DNA of 64,000 bases from Streptomyces mirabilis. GTDB taxonomy: Bacteria > Actinomycetota > Actinomycetes > Streptomycetales > Streptomycetaceae. Of the stretch, positions 35,465 to 44,472 are shown piece after piece; position 1 is the stretch's first letter, and the number at the start of each line of letters is the position of its first letter. The translations under genes and the position numbers were made by a program. The stretch lies in assembly GCF_018310535.1 (NCBI RefSeq), contig NZ_CP074102.1:4526001-4590000 (forward strand). The letters are read 5' to 3'. The notes beneath the pieces are model-generated. The model was not told the DNA's origin. It saw only the letters and a program-made list of their open reading frames with translations, and did no database searches.

Positions 35465-36586
35465 ATGAGACATCATATCGCTGTCGTCGGGAGCGGCCCC
35501 GCCGGCCTCACCTTCGCCCGTGTGCTGCACCGCCACGGCTACCCCGTCGCCGTCCTCGAGCGCGATCCCGCCCCCGACGCCCGCCCCCCGGGCGGCACGC
35601 TGGACCTCCACGAAGGGCTGGGCCAGCTCGCGCTGGACAAGGCGGGGCTGCTGACGGAGTTCCAGGCGCTGTCTCGCCCCGAGGGACAGGCCATGCGCAT
35701 CCTGGACACGGACGGGACGGTCCTGCGCGACTGGCCACCGCGACCGGACGACCGGGCCAATCCCGAGATCGACCGCGGGCAACTGCGTGACCTGCTGCTC
35801 GGCCCTCTCGACGTCCAGTGGGGCCGGGACGTGACGCAGGTGGTGCCGGGGAAGGACCGGGACGGCGTCCTGGTTCGTTTCGCGGACGGGCGGCAGGAGA
35901 CCTTCGACCTCGTGGTCGGCGCGGACGGCGCCTGGTCCCGGACCCGCCCGGCGGTCTCACCTGTGACGCCGCACTACACCGGCGTCACCTCCTTCGAGAC
36001 CTCCCTCGACGACGTCGACACCCGCCACCCCGACCTCGCCCGGTTGATCGGCGACGGCTCCGTGGCCGTGTACGGCGTGAACCGAGCTCTCGTCGCCCAG
36101 CGCAACAGCGGCGGCCACGTCAAGGTGTACGCCCGGTTCCGCGCGCCGCTGGACTGGCACAGGGACCTGGACCTGGCCGACGTCGAGGCCGTGCGATCGA
36201 GCCTGCTGGCCCTGTTCGACGGCTGGGCCGCTCCCGTCCTCGACCTCCTCCGCCACGGCGCCGCTTTCGTCCACCGCCCCCTCTACGTCCTGCCCGTGTC
36301 CCACACCTGGACTCACGTCCCCGGGGTGACGCTACTGGGCGACGCCGCCCATCTGATGCCCCCATTGGGGGCGGGCGCGAACCTCGCGATGCTGGAAGGC
36401 GCCGAACTCGCCGAGTCCATCGTCACCGCCCCTGGAGACCTGGACGAGACCGTCCGCGCCTTCGAGAAACAGATGTGGGCACGGGCCGGCAGGTGGGCGA
36501 AGATCACGACGGCCGGTCTGGAACGCCTCGTGAGCCCGGACCCCGCCGAAGCCCTCGCCGTCTTCGACCAAGTCCAGCCATCCTGA
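35465..36586 (+). CDS. TetX-like FAD monooxygenase
   Basis: This is a 373-residue class A flavin monooxygenase: GSGPAG (9-14), the TetX-type GGTLDLHEGLGQLAL (43-57), NPEIDRGQLRDLLL, GADGAWSRTR and GDAAHLMPPLGAGANLAML (Asp293). The GGTLDLH...GQ block and the length (TetX is about 388 residues) place it nearer to tetracycline-degrading enzymes than to Rox or to aromatic hydroxylases. With the divergent TetR-type repressor, tetracycline or a related polyketide is a likely inducer and substrate; this is inferred. It carries no thioredoxin-like tail, unlike rox. Confidence 0.78.
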   Translation: MRHHIAVVGSGPAGLTFARVLHRHGYPVAVLERDPAPDARPPGGTLDLHEGLGQLALDKAGLLTEFQALSRPEGQAMRILDTDGTVLRDWPPRPDDRANPEIDRGQLRDLLLGPLDVQWGRDVTQVVPGKDRDGVLVRFADGRQETFDLVVGADGAWSRTRPAVSPVTPHYTGVTSFETSLDDVDTRHPDLARLIGDGSVAVYGVNRALVAQRNSGGHVKVYARFRAPLDWHRDLDLADVEAVRSSLLALFDGWAAPVLDLLRHGAAFVHRPLYVLPVSHTWTHVPGVTLLGDAAHLMPPLGAGANLAMLEGAELAESIVTAPGDLDETVRAFEKQMWARAGRWAKITTAGLERLVSPDPAEALAVFDQVQPS

Positions 36587-36908
36587 CCGCCAAGCGTGAG
36601 AGCACCAGCACCAACCGCTCGCCACGGCTTCACGGGACAGTACGGCACCGCCGCGGTCCCTTCCGGCAAACCGGCAAAACCACCGCTGGACGAACGCACG
36701 GACGCCTGTACCGAACGCGGCCCTCGGCCCGCTACCCGCCAAAATCCGGTCCGATCCTCCTCGCGGGCCGATAGGGCAGCTCGCTGCGCAGGTCGTCCGG
36801 GACCCGTTCACTTCACACTGCAGACCCGGCGGGAAACCGCAGATAGACCGGGAACGGACACCTCCGTGGGGCGGCCCGCAGGCATCCCCTTCGTGGCGCA
36901 GCGCACTT

Positions 36909-36928
36909 TTGCAAGCAGGTGCTTGCAA
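36909..36928 (+). promoter_or_regulatory. Inverted repeat at the XRE-type gene promoter
   Basis: TTGCAAGC-aggt-GCTTGCAA has perfect 8-bp arms and lies 30 nt before the ATG of the helix-turn-helix gene. It is the obvious operator for autoregulation. The 320 nt further upstream (36587-36908) show no convincing gene. Confidence 0.7.
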
Positions 36929-36958
36929 TTGTTAGCGGAAGTGCGGCAAGGTGGAGGC

Positions 36959-37486
36959 ATGGCATCACTCAACGTCGGCAATCTCGGTGAGTATCTGCGC
37001 GAGCAGCGGCGCAACGCGCAGCTGTCGCTGCGGCAGCTCGCCGACGCCGCCGGGGTGTCCAACCCGTATCTGAGCCAGATCGAGCGCGGGCTGCGCAAGC
37101 CGAGCGCGGAGGTGTTGCAGCAGGTCGCGAAGGCGCTGCGGATCTCCGCGGAGACGCTGTACGTGCGAGCCGGCATCCTCGACGCCGAGCGGGACCGGGA
37201 CGAGGTGGAGACACGTGCCGTCATCCTCGCCGATCCCACGCTGAACGAGCGGCAGAAGCAGGTGCTGCTCCAGATCTACGAGTCCTTCCGCAAGGAGAAC
37301 GGATTCGAGATCACGCCGGACCTGGCCCAGGGCATGGCCCAGAGCGTGACCCAGGAGAGGGCGCAGGACGAGGCACAGGGCATGGCAGAGAACATATCGG
37401 GCACCCAGCAAGCCCCGGACACCGCCGTCCGGGGCCCCCGCGCGGCCGACGGCAGCGATGCCGATCCGCAGCAGACCGCCAGTTGA
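36959..37486 (+). CDS. XRE-family DNA-binding protein
   Basis: This protein has 175 residues from the ATG at 36959 with GGAGG upstream. The helix-turn-helix occupies about 9-65 (LREQRRNAQLSLRQLADAAGVSNPYLSQIERGLRKPS), followed by a helical region (ILADPTLNERQKQVLLQIYESFRKENG) and a Gln/Ala/Glu-rich tail. It is paired with the HBHA-like gene 100 nt downstream, an arrangement conserved in Streptomyces as I recall. It probably regulates itself and that gene through the palindrome upstream. Confidence 0.85.
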   Translation: MASLNVGNLGEYLREQRRNAQLSLRQLADAAGVSNPYLSQIERGLRKPSAEVLQQVAKALRISAETLYVRAGILDAERDRDEVETRAVILADPTLNERQKQVLLQIYESFRKENGFEITPDLAQGMAQSVTQERAQDEAQGMAENISGTQQAPDTAVRGPRAADGSDADPQQTAS

Positions 37487-37585
37487 CGAGAACGACGGGC
37501 AACACCGTCGGCCCCCACGCGGGCCTGCCGGTCTCGCCGCGGAACACCAAAACCCTCAGCTGAAAGCGACCGGAGGACCATCACC

Positions 37586-38176
37586 ATGGCCATCACCGAC
37601 GACATCCGCAAGGCCGCCACGGACCCCACCCCGCTGTACTTCCTGGCCGGCACCGCCGACCTGGCCGTCCAGCAGGCGAAGAAGGTCCCCGGCCTCGTGG
37701 AGCAGATCCGCACCGAGGCCCCGGCGCGGATCGAGACCGTGAAGAACATCGACGCGAACACCGTCCAGGAGAAGGCCGCCACCCGCGCGAAGGAAGCGCA
37801 GGAGACCATCCAGGCCAAGGTGACGGAGTTCATCAGCACCCTCGACACCGACCTGAAGAAGCTCGGTGAGTCCGCTCAGGACTTCGCCCTGCGCGGTGTC
37901 GGCGTCGCCGCCGAGTACGCCGTGAAGGCGAAGGAGACGTACGAGAAGGTCGCCGAGCACGGCGAGCAGACCGTGAAGACCTGGCGTGGCGAGGCCGCCG
38001 AGGAGATCGAGGAACTGGCCATCGCCGTCGAGCCGAAGGCCGAGCCGGTCGAGGTCAAGTCCGAGGAGAAGCCGGCCGCGGCAGCCTCCGTGCCCGCTCC
38101 GGCCAAGAAGCCCGTGGCGAAGAAGGCCCCGGCGCGCAAGGTCACCGCCAAGAAGCCGACGCCGCCCGTGCAGTAG
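37586..38176 (+). CDS. HBHA-like helical protein with Lys/Pro/Ala tail
   Basis: This 196-residue protein has a small hydrophobic N-terminal stretch (PLYFLAGTADLAVQQA), a long amphipathic helical region (about 20-150, rich in Ala, Glu and Lys), and a C-terminal tail of KKPVAKKAPARKVTAKK type. The layout resembles mycobacterial heparin-binding haemagglutinin and related cell-surface or histone-like proteins. A Shine-Dalgarno (GGAGG) precedes the ATG. Surface adhesion versus nucleoid association cannot be decided from sequence. Confidence 0.75.
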   Translation: MAITDDIRKAATDPTPLYFLAGTADLAVQQAKKVPGLVEQIRTEAPARIETVKNIDANTVQEKAATRAKEAQETIQAKVTEFISTLDTDLKKLGESAQDFALRGVGVAAEYAVKAKETYEKVAEHGEQTVKTWRGEAAEEIEELAIAVEPKAEPVEVKSEEKPAAAASVPAPAKKPVAKKAPARKVTAKKPTPPVQ

Positions 38177-38228
38177 CCGCCCGTGAAGTAGGAGACGACG
38201 AGACTCTTCGTCTCAGGACTACGGATCA

Positions 38229-38280
38229 GGCCGAACGATCAGGCCGAACGGTCGGGCCGAACGGTCGGGCCGAAGGGTAG
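38229..38280. repeat. Four tandem 13-bp units
   Basis: GGCCGAACGRTCR units occur at 38229, 38242 and 38255, and a diverged GGCCGAAGGGTAG at 38268. They lie between the HBHA-like stop and the terminator. Confidence 0.85.
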
Positions 38281-38284
38281 GACG

Positions 38285-38317
38285 ACGGGCCGGGCACTCT
38301 CAGAGTTCCCGGCCCGT
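38285..38317 (+). terminator. Intrinsic terminator after the HBHA-like gene
   Basis: ACGGGCCGGG (38285-38294) pairs with CCCGGCCCGT (38308-38317), followed by TTCT. Confidence 0.7.
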
Positions 38318-38358
38318 TCTGCGGGTACGGTGGCCGTAGAGATGAATCGACTCGGGCG

Positions 38359-38703
38359 GTGGGCATAGTGCTGTTGACGGCATTCGGCGGCTTCTTGTCG
38401 CTGATCTTCCTTGCCATGCTGGTGCTCGCCGTGGTGGCACTGGTGATGGCCGCGGTGGCCCGCGAAGACGCGTACCGCGCGGCCGACAAGCAGAACAAGA
38501 TGTTCTGGCTGATCATCCTGGGCATCACGGTGGCCGTGAACCTGCTGGTCCCGATCATCTTCCTGCAGATCGCGGGGCTGGTCGCCACGATCGTCTTCTT
38601 CGTGGACGTACGCCCCGCGCTCCGTCAGGTCTCCGGCGGTGGCCGGGGCCGCGGCGGAAGCAGCAGCGACGGCCCGTACGGCCCCTACAACGGCGGCCGC
38701 TGA
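38359..38703 (+). CDS. DUF2516 membrane protein
   Basis: This 114-residue protein has two or three transmembrane helices (about 5-35, 50-72 and 75-90), with AREDAYRAADKQNKMFWLIILG between them, and a Gly/Ser/Arg-rich tail (SGGGRGRGGSSSDG). The start GTG at 38359 is the longest; a GTG nine bases later is possible. Family of unknown function, common in actinobacteria. Confidence 0.75.
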   Translation: MGIVLLTAFGGFLSLIFLAMLVLAVVALVMAAVAREDAYRAADKQNKMFWLIILGITVAVNLLVPIIFLQIAGLVATIVFFVDVRPALRQVSGGGRGRGGSSSDGPYGPYNGGR

Positions 38704-38833
38704 CCACCGGAGGCCGCAGGACCGACCCTCCGGCGGACAGGACAGTCGGCCACCGGCGATCAGTCCTGCGGGTCCGACGGTTACGCAGGCCGGGCCGCCG
38801 GGCGGGCCCGACCGCCACGCGGTCGTACGGCGG

Positions 38834-40168
38834 TTACGGCGTCCGGTCCAGCAGGAGTACCGCCACGTCGTCCGTCAGCTCTCCGCCGTTGAGGTCCCTG
38901 ACCTCGTTCACCGTCGCCCGCAGCAGTTCCTCGCCCGCCAGGCCCTGGGCGAGCCGGCGGCGGACCAGGTCCACCATGCCGTCCTGGCCCAGCCGCTCCT
39001 TGCCCTCGCCGATGTGACCCTCGATCAGGCCGTCGGTGTAGAGCATCAGACTCCATTCGCCGCCCAGCTCCACCTGCTGGCGCGGCCAGCGGGCACCGGG
39101 GAGCAGGCCGAGCGCCGGGCCGCCGTTCTCGTACGGCAGCAGCTCGGCGGGCCGGCCGGGGCGGGAGACCAGCGGGGACGGGTGGCCCGCCAGGCAGAGC
39201 CCGGCGCGGCGCCCGTCCGGTGCGATGTCCACCGTGCACAGCGTCGCGAAGATCTCGTCGTTCTCGCGCTCGTGCTCCAGGACCTGCTGGAGGGTGGACA
39301 GGAGTTCGTCGCCGCACAGTCCCGCGAACGTCAGCGCCCGCCAGGCGATGCGCAGCTCCACGCCGAGCGCGGCCTCGTCGGGCCCGTGCCCGCAGACGTC
39401 GCCGATCATGGCGTGCACCGTGCCGTCGGGCGTACGGACGGTGTCGTAGAAGTCGCCGCCGAGCAGGGCGCGGGAGCGCCCTGGCCGGTAGCGCGCGGCG
39501 AAACGGAGCGAGGAGCCCTCCAGGAGAGGGGTCGGCAGCAGGCCGCGCTCCAGGCGGGCGTTCTCCTGGGCACGCAGCCTGGACTCGGTGAGTCGCCGTT
39601 CGGCCTTGTCGGAACGTTTCCGCTCCACCGCGTACCGGATCGCGCGGCTCAGCAGCCGGCCGTCCAGCTCGTCGCGGAACAGATAGTCCTGGGCGCCGAC
39701 ACGCACCGCCTCCGCGCCCCGCTCGGCGTCACCGGAGGCGGTGAGCGCGAGGACGGCGTGCCGGGGCGCGAGCCGCAGCACGTGCTTGAGCGTCGTCAGC
39801 TCGCCGTCGCTCTCGGCGGCCGCCCGGCCGGGGGCGGGCAGCGCGAGGTCGAGCAGGATGCAGTGGACGTCGTCGGTGAGCAGCCGCTCGGCCTCGGTGA
39901 GGTTGCGGGCGGTACGGATACGGATCGGCTTGCCGGCCGCGTCGAGCATCTCGGGCACGCTGAGCGAACCCGCCGGGTCGTCCTCGATGACCAGCAGGGT
40001 CAGGTTGGTGGTGCTGTCGACCGGGGTCGTGGCGGCATGGGGCGCCGGTACTGCCCCGGCCGGGCCGCCGGTCGCTTCTCCGGATGGGCCGCCGGGTGAG
40101 AACGCGCCTTGAGCCTGACCGCTCTCCGCGGCCGGGATCGCTCTCTGCCGCGGTATGGGTACGGGCAT
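38834..40168 (-). CDS. Response-regulator receiver fused to a SpoIIE-type PP2C phosphatase
   Basis: This protein has 444 residues. A Pro/Gly/Ala-rich N-terminus (1-50) is followed by a receiver domain (about 55-175) with IEDDPAG, phospho-acceptor Asp in CILLDLALP and ALTAS; the usual Lys is replaced by Arg in LFRDEL. A short coiled coil (SDKAERRLTESRLRAQENARLERGLLP) links it to a PPM phosphatase domain with GGDFYD, IGDVCGHGPDEAA, LMLYTDGLIE and TDDVAVLLL, all metal-binding Asp residues present. Such proteins dephosphorylate anti-sigma-factor antagonists. No partner kinase is adjacent. Confidence 0.88.
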   Translation of the reverse strand: MPVPIPRQRAIPAAESGQAQGAFSPGGPSGEATGGPAGAVPAPHAATTPVDSTTNLTLLVIEDDPAGSLSVPEMLDAAGKPIRIRTARNLTEAERLLTDDVHCILLDLALPAPGRAAAESDGELTTLKHVLRLAPRHAVLALTASGDAERGAEAVRVGAQDYLFRDELDGRLLSRAIRYAVERKRSDKAERRLTESRLRAQENARLERGLLPTPLLEGSSLRFAARYRPGRSRALLGGDFYDTVRTPDGTVHAMIGDVCGHGPDEAALGVELRIAWRALTFAGLCGDELLSTLQQVLEHERENDEIFATLCTVDIAPDGRRAGLCLAGHPSPLVSRPGRPAELLPYENGGPALGLLPGARWPRQQVELGGEWSLMLYTDGLIEGHIGEGKERLGQDGMVDLVRRRLAQGLAGEELLRATVNEVRDLNGGELTDDVAVLLLDRTP

Positions 40169-40513
40169 CGTGTGGGTTCCTTCCCTCCCCCCGAGGGCGT
40201 GGTGGGGCGAAGGTCCTCGACCCACCGACGGGGACCATAGCGGTAGCGGACGCCGCAACGGAATGGTGTGCGTCGCAGTGTCCGGCAGGCGGCCACTGTC
40301 ATATGCCGCATCCTGTACCGCACTTGGACAGGATGCGGTTGTGCCCGGGATGACGAACGTCACGTCCGCGAGGTTGCGGCGATGTACAACCGTGGGCTGG
40401 GTCACGTGCGGTGCATCACGACGGGCAGGGCGCTTTTCCAGGGTTGATGGTGATTTGGCCGCCCAGGTCGATCGGTCGGCCCGATCCGCCCCGGCTCCGT
40501 ACGCCCCGCCCGG

Positions 40514-41602
40514 TCACGCGTCCGGCCGTACGACCCCCAGTATCGGCATGGACCCGGCCCCCGCGATCGTCACCGTCCGGCCCGGCCGGGGTGCGTGCAC
40601 GATCGCGCCGTCGCCGATGTACATCGCGACATGGCTGGCGTCGTCGAAGTAGATGATCAGGTCGCCGGGGCGCATGTCCTTGACGTCGACGTGGGGGAGC
40701 TGCTTCCACTGCTCCTGCGAGGTGCGCGGAATGCCGTGGCCGGCGGCGGCCCAGGCCTGTGAGGTCAGCCCCGAGCAGTCGTACGAGCCCGGGCCCTCGG
40801 CGCCCCACTCGTACGGTTTGCCGATCTGGTCGGTGGCGAACTTCACCGCCTTCTTGCCCTGCTCGGACGCCTTGCCGCTGATCTCGGCGAGGACGCCGGA
40901 ACTCAGCCAGGCCGTCTGCGCCTTGTACGCGGCCTCCTCCTCGAGCTTCGCCAGCCGCTCCTTCTCCTTCTTCTCGAGCTGGGACTCCAGCTTCTCGGCG
41001 GCGGCGATCTGCTTCTTGATCTCCTTCTGTGCCGTGGCCTTGGCCTGGCGGTTGGCCTCCAGCTTCTGCCACTGCGCGGAGGCGTCGTTCGCGTACTGCT
41101 CCAAGTCCTGCTGCGTACGGGCCATCTCGGCGAGCAGCCCCTTGGTCGCGTGCTCGCCCTGGAGCACCCGCCCGGCGCCGTCCAGGTACTGCTGGGGGTT
41201 GTCGCTCAGCCACAGCCGCATCTCGGGCGGCAGGCCGCCTCCCCGGTACTGCGCGCGGGCCGCGGCACCCGCGCGGTCCTTCAACTCGTCCAGCTTCTCC
41301 TGACCCTTGACGATCTCGCGGGCCAGGTCGACGATCTCGGCCGACTGCTGCTTGGCCTTCTCCTCGGCGGCGTTGTACGCGTCCGTGGCGACCGCCGCGT
41401 CGTGGTAGAGATCGTCCAGTTTCTTCCGGATCGCCTCAAGGTCCTTGCCGGCCGGAGAGGTTGTCGGAGTCGGTGTCGGAGTCGGTGTTCGCGTCGGCGC
41501 TGGTGCCGGGCTCGCGTACGCCGCACCCGGTGCTGACAGCACCGCGCAGGCGCAGGCCACAACCATGGCCGCCGTGGTCAGGCTCCGCTTGCCGGATCCC
41601 AT
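40514..41602 (-). CDS. Secreted NlpC/P60 peptidoglycan hydrolase with coiled coil
   Basis: This 362-residue protein has a signal peptide (1-31), a Thr/Pro linker of TPTPTPTPT type, and a long coiled coil (about 50-235; AEKLESQLEKKEKERLAKLEEEA) as in RipA/FtsEX-activated hydrolases. The C-terminal NlpC/P60 domain has catalytic Cys276 in YDCSGL, His in ASHVAMY and the third polar residue in IVHAPR. It cleaves D-Glu/mDAP-type peptide bonds in the wall. An autoinhibitory coiled coil regulated by a membrane partner is inferred from family. Confidence 0.88.
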   Translation of the reverse strand: MGSGKRSLTTAAMVVACACAVLSAPGAAYASPAPAPTRTPTPTPTPTTSPAGKDLEAIRKKLDDLYHDAAVATDAYNAAEEKAKQQSAEIVDLAREIVKGQEKLDELKDRAGAAARAQYRGGGLPPEMRLWLSDNPQQYLDGAGRVLQGEHATKGLLAEMARTQQDLEQYANDASAQWQKLEANRQAKATAQKEIKKQIAAAEKLESQLEKKEKERLAKLEEEAAYKAQTAWLSSGVLAEISGKASEQGKKAVKFATDQIGKPYEWGAEGPGSYDCSGLTSQAWAAAGHGIPRTSQEQWKQLPHVDVKDMRPGDLIIYFDDASHVAMYIGDGAIVHAPRPGRTVTIAGAGSMPILGVVRPDA

Positions 41603-42004
41603 TGCTCCGCCCCCAAACTGATTTACCGTCAGTAACTTACGGACGCCTGGGGGATCGTGCCATGTCGGCGCGCAATGCGACAGAGGTGGGCAAGAACTCC
41701 CCTCCCCCCGGCCCGCCTCCGTGAAACGATCTCCCCGCCTGTGTGACGAGCCAGTCACGGAGTTCGTTCCGTGCAGCTCACGGACGTGCGGCGGCCGCCC
41801 CTCCACCGACGAAGCACGCCCGCGCGACCCCCGGCGTCAACCGCCCGCGCGACACTCCGGCCTCGCACGCCCGTGTGTCCCGGTTCGTCGCACCCCAGCC
41901 TTCAACGCCGGTGCCTCGCCCGGGTGTCCGATGCAAGTGTGGTGCTTGACGCCCGTGCGTCATCCGGACGTCGCACACCTGTCCCCCGCCCCCGCGCCCC
42001 GCGT
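41603..42004. other. Intergenic region with no recognised gene
   Basis: About 400 nt between the NlpC/P60 start and the 3' end of the methyltransferase gene (both minus strand). The palindromic, unusually A/T-rich CTGATTTACCGTCAGTAACTTACGG lies close to the NlpC start and may be part of its promoter. I found no convincing riboswitch fold or ORF. Confidence 0.4.
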
Positions 42005-42826
42005 CTACGCGAAGGGCCCGCGGGGTGCCAATGCCTCCCAGCGCACCGTGACTTCGCCCTGGCGCCAGCGGGGTATTCCGTCCGTCACCGGCCAGTCCGC
42101 CGTCAGGTCGCGGACCGTGCGTATCCAGCGCTGCCGCGCGCCGTACGAGGCGTAGGGCGCGGCGGCGGCCCAGGCGCGGTCGAAGTCGCGAAGGAACGCG
42201 TGCACGGGCTCGCCCGGGATGTTGCGGTGGATCAGGGCCTTGGGCAGGCGCTCGGCGAGGTCGGACGGGCGGTCCAGGGAGCCCAGGCGGGTGGCGAAGG
42301 TGACCGTGCGCGGGCCCTCGGGACCCAGGGCGACCCAGACGTGCCGACGGCCGATCTCGTCGCAGGTGCCCTCGACGAGCAGCCCGCCCCGGGAGCCGGG
42401 GCCCGCCGGTGCGAGGCGCCCGCACAGGCGCTGCCAGACCTCTGCGACCTGCTCCTCGTCGTACTGGCGCAGCACGTTCGCCGCGCGGATGAGCGAGGGG
42501 CTGCCCGGTACCGGAACCTCGAAGCCGCCGTGCCGGAAGACGAGTCCCTCGCGCTCGTACGGCCGGGCCGCCGCGACCCTCGCCGGTTCGATCTCCACGC
42601 CCACCACGCGGGTGCGGGGGGCGGCCCTGCGCAGGCGGGTCAGCAGCTCGACCGCGGTCCAGGGAGCCGCCCCGTATCCGAGGTCGACCGCCACCGGGTC
42701 GGGGCTTCTGTGCAGCTCGGCGCCGTGGATGGCCGCGATCCAGCGGTCCATGCGGCGCAGTCGGTTGGGGTTGGTGGTCCCGCGCGTCACCGTACCCACG
42801 GGGCGGGACGCGGCGCGGGTTGTCAT
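42005..42826 (-). CDS. SAM-dependent methyltransferase-like protein
   Basis: This protein has 273 residues from the ATG at 42826. Motif I is degenerate but recognisable as AVDLGYGAAPWTAVEL, then VVGVEIEPARVAAARPY (motif II) and IRAANVLRQYDEEQVAEVW. It is conserved directly upstream of, and divergent from, mshA in Streptomyces, but its substrate is unknown. The C-terminal part (PKALIHRNIPGEPVHAFLRDFDRAW) is family specific. Confidence 0.8.
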   Translation of the reverse strand: MTTRAASRPVGTVTRGTTNPNRLRRMDRWIAAIHGAELHRSPDPVAVDLGYGAAPWTAVELLTRLRRAAPRTRVVGVEIEPARVAAARPYEREGLVFRHGGFEVPVPGSPSLIRAANVLRQYDEEQVAEVWQRLCGRLAPAGPGSRGGLLVEGTCDEIGRRHVWVALGPEGPRTVTFATRLGSLDRPSDLAERLPKALIHRNIPGEPVHAFLRDFDRAWAAAAPYASYGARQRWIRTVRDLTADWPVTDGIPRWRQGEVTVRWEALAPRGPFA

Positions 42827-43081
42827 GCGTACGAGAGTAGGCGGCCGGGAGGAAGCCCGTGCGGGCCTGTGGATAACCTCCGGCAGCCCTCCGTCGACCT
42901 GTGGAAAAGAAGGGAAGAGAGCCGCACACGCAGCTCGCCCTCGAACGGTTGAGCGACTCTCGGTAATGATTCGGCAAAGGGGTGCGGGAGGGAAATGGAG
43001 CGGACCGCTCCGGCGTTGCCCCTCTTTGGAGGGTGCCGTGCGTCCTCCGACCGGCATGCCCGCAGCAAGGAGGAACGCCAC

Positions 43082-44419
43082 GTGAGCCAGTACGTCAGCA
43101 GGCTCGGGCGACGCTCTCCGGCGGCGCCCTCACGGCTCAGGCTGCACCGCAGGCCCCGTCGCGTCGCGATGCTCTCCGTCCACACCTCGCCGCTGCACCA
43201 GCCCGGCACCGGCGACGCCGGCGGCATGAACGTCTACATCGTGGAGCTCGCCCAGCGCCTCGCCGCGATCAACATCGAGGTCGAGATCTTCACCCGGGCC
43301 ACCACGGCCGCCCTCCGGCCTGCCGTCGAACTGGCCCCCGGCGTCCTCGTCCGGCACGTCGACGCGGGCCCGTACGAGGGTCTCGCCAAGGAGGACCTGC
43401 CCGCCCAGCTCTGTGCCTTCACGCACGGCGTCATGCAGGCCTGGGCCGGGCACCGACCCGGGTACTACGACCTCGTGCACTCGCACTACTGGCTCTCCGG
43501 CCACGTCGGCTGGCTCGCCGCCGAACGCTGGGGCGCGCCCCTGGTGCACGCGATGCACACCATGGCCAAGGTCAAGAACGCCGCGCTCGCCGAGGGCGAC
43601 ACCCCTGAGCCCGCCGCCCGCGTCATCGGCGAGACCCAGATCGTGCGCGCCGCCGACCGTCTCATCGCCAACACCTCCGAAGAGGCCGACGAGCTCGTCC
43701 GTCACTACGAGGCGGAGCCGGGCAAGGTCGCCGTCGTCCACCCGGGCGTCAACCTCGACCGCTTCCGCCCGGCCGACGGCCGCGCCGCCGCTCGCGCCCG
43801 CCTAGGGCTCCCGCAGGACGCGTTGATCCCGCTCTTCGCGGGCCGCATACAGCCACTGAAGGCCCCCGACGTGCTGCTGCGCGCGGTCGCCGTCCTCCTG
43901 GACGAGCGCCCCGAGCTGCGTGGCAACATCGTCGTGCCCGTGGTGGGCGGCCCCAGCGGTACCGGTCTCGCCAAGCCCGAGGGGCTGCAGAAGCTCGCCG
44001 CCCGGCTCGGGATCGCCGATGTCGTGCGCTTCAGGCCGCCCGTCGACCAGGAGCAGCTCGCGGACTGGTTCCGGGCCGCGTCGGTGCTGGTCATGCCCTC
44101 CTACAGCGAGTCCTTCGGGCTGGTCGCCATCGAGGCGCAGGCGGCCGGCACGCCGGTGCTGGCGGCCGAGGTCGGCGGGCTGCCCGTCGCCGTGCGCCAC
44201 CAGGAGACCGGATTCCTGATCCCGGGGCACGATCCCGTCGCCTACGCGCGCGTGCTGCGCGATTTCGCCGACGACCAGGCGCTGTCGGCCCGGATGGGCG
44301 AGGCCGCCGCCCGGCACGCGCAGCGCTTCGGCTGGGACACCGCGGCCGCCGCCACGGCGGACGTGTACACGGCGGCCGTACAGGCCCACCGCCGCAAGGT
44401 GCGCGCCCACCAGGGCTGA
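43082..44419 (+). CDS. mshA: MshA, D-inositol-3-phosphate glycosyltransferase (mycothiol step 1)
   Basis: This 445-residue GT-B glycosyltransferase has the N-terminal SVHTSPLHQPGTGDAGGMNVYI donor/acceptor loop, HSHYWLSGHVG, FAGRIQPLKAPDVLLRA, and the GT4 EX7E-type segment PSYSESFGLVAIEAQAAGTPV. It joins UDP-GlcNAc to 1L-myo-inositol-1-phosphate, the first step of mycothiol synthesis. The GTG at 43082 has AAGGAGG upstream. YbjN follows 53 nt downstream. Confidence 0.93.
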   Translation: MSQYVSRLGRRSPAAPSRLRLHRRPRRVAMLSVHTSPLHQPGTGDAGGMNVYIVELAQRLAAINIEVEIFTRATTAALRPAVELAPGVLVRHVDAGPYEGLAKEDLPAQLCAFTHGVMQAWAGHRPGYYDLVHSHYWLSGHVGWLAAERWGAPLVHAMHTMAKVKNAALAEGDTPEPAARVIGETQIVRAADRLIANTSEEADELVRHYEAEPGKVAVVHPGVNLDRFRPADGRAAARARLGLPQDALIPLFAGRIQPLKAPDVLLRAVAVLLDERPELRGNIVVPVVGGPSGTGLAKPEGLQKLAARLGIADVVRFRPPVDQEQLADWFRAASVLVMPSYSESFGLVAIEAQAAGTPVLAAEVGGLPVAVRHQETGFLIPGHDPVAYARVLRDFADDQALSARMGEAAARHAQRFGWDTAAAATADVYTAAVQAHRRKVRAHQG

Positions 44420-44472
44420 CGCGCGCACCGCCCGAGGTTCGGTCCGCCGGACGCCTGACGTACGCTCCCTCC

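Noticed and set aside
38229..38280. CRISPR or iteron origin
   Set aside because: The units are only four, 13 bp each, without spacers, and no replication gene is near.
41603..41800. c-di-AMP (ydaO-type) riboswitch before the NlpC/P60 gene
   Set aside because: These riboswitches often precede wall-hydrolase genes in Streptomyces, but I could not find the conserved core in the leader.
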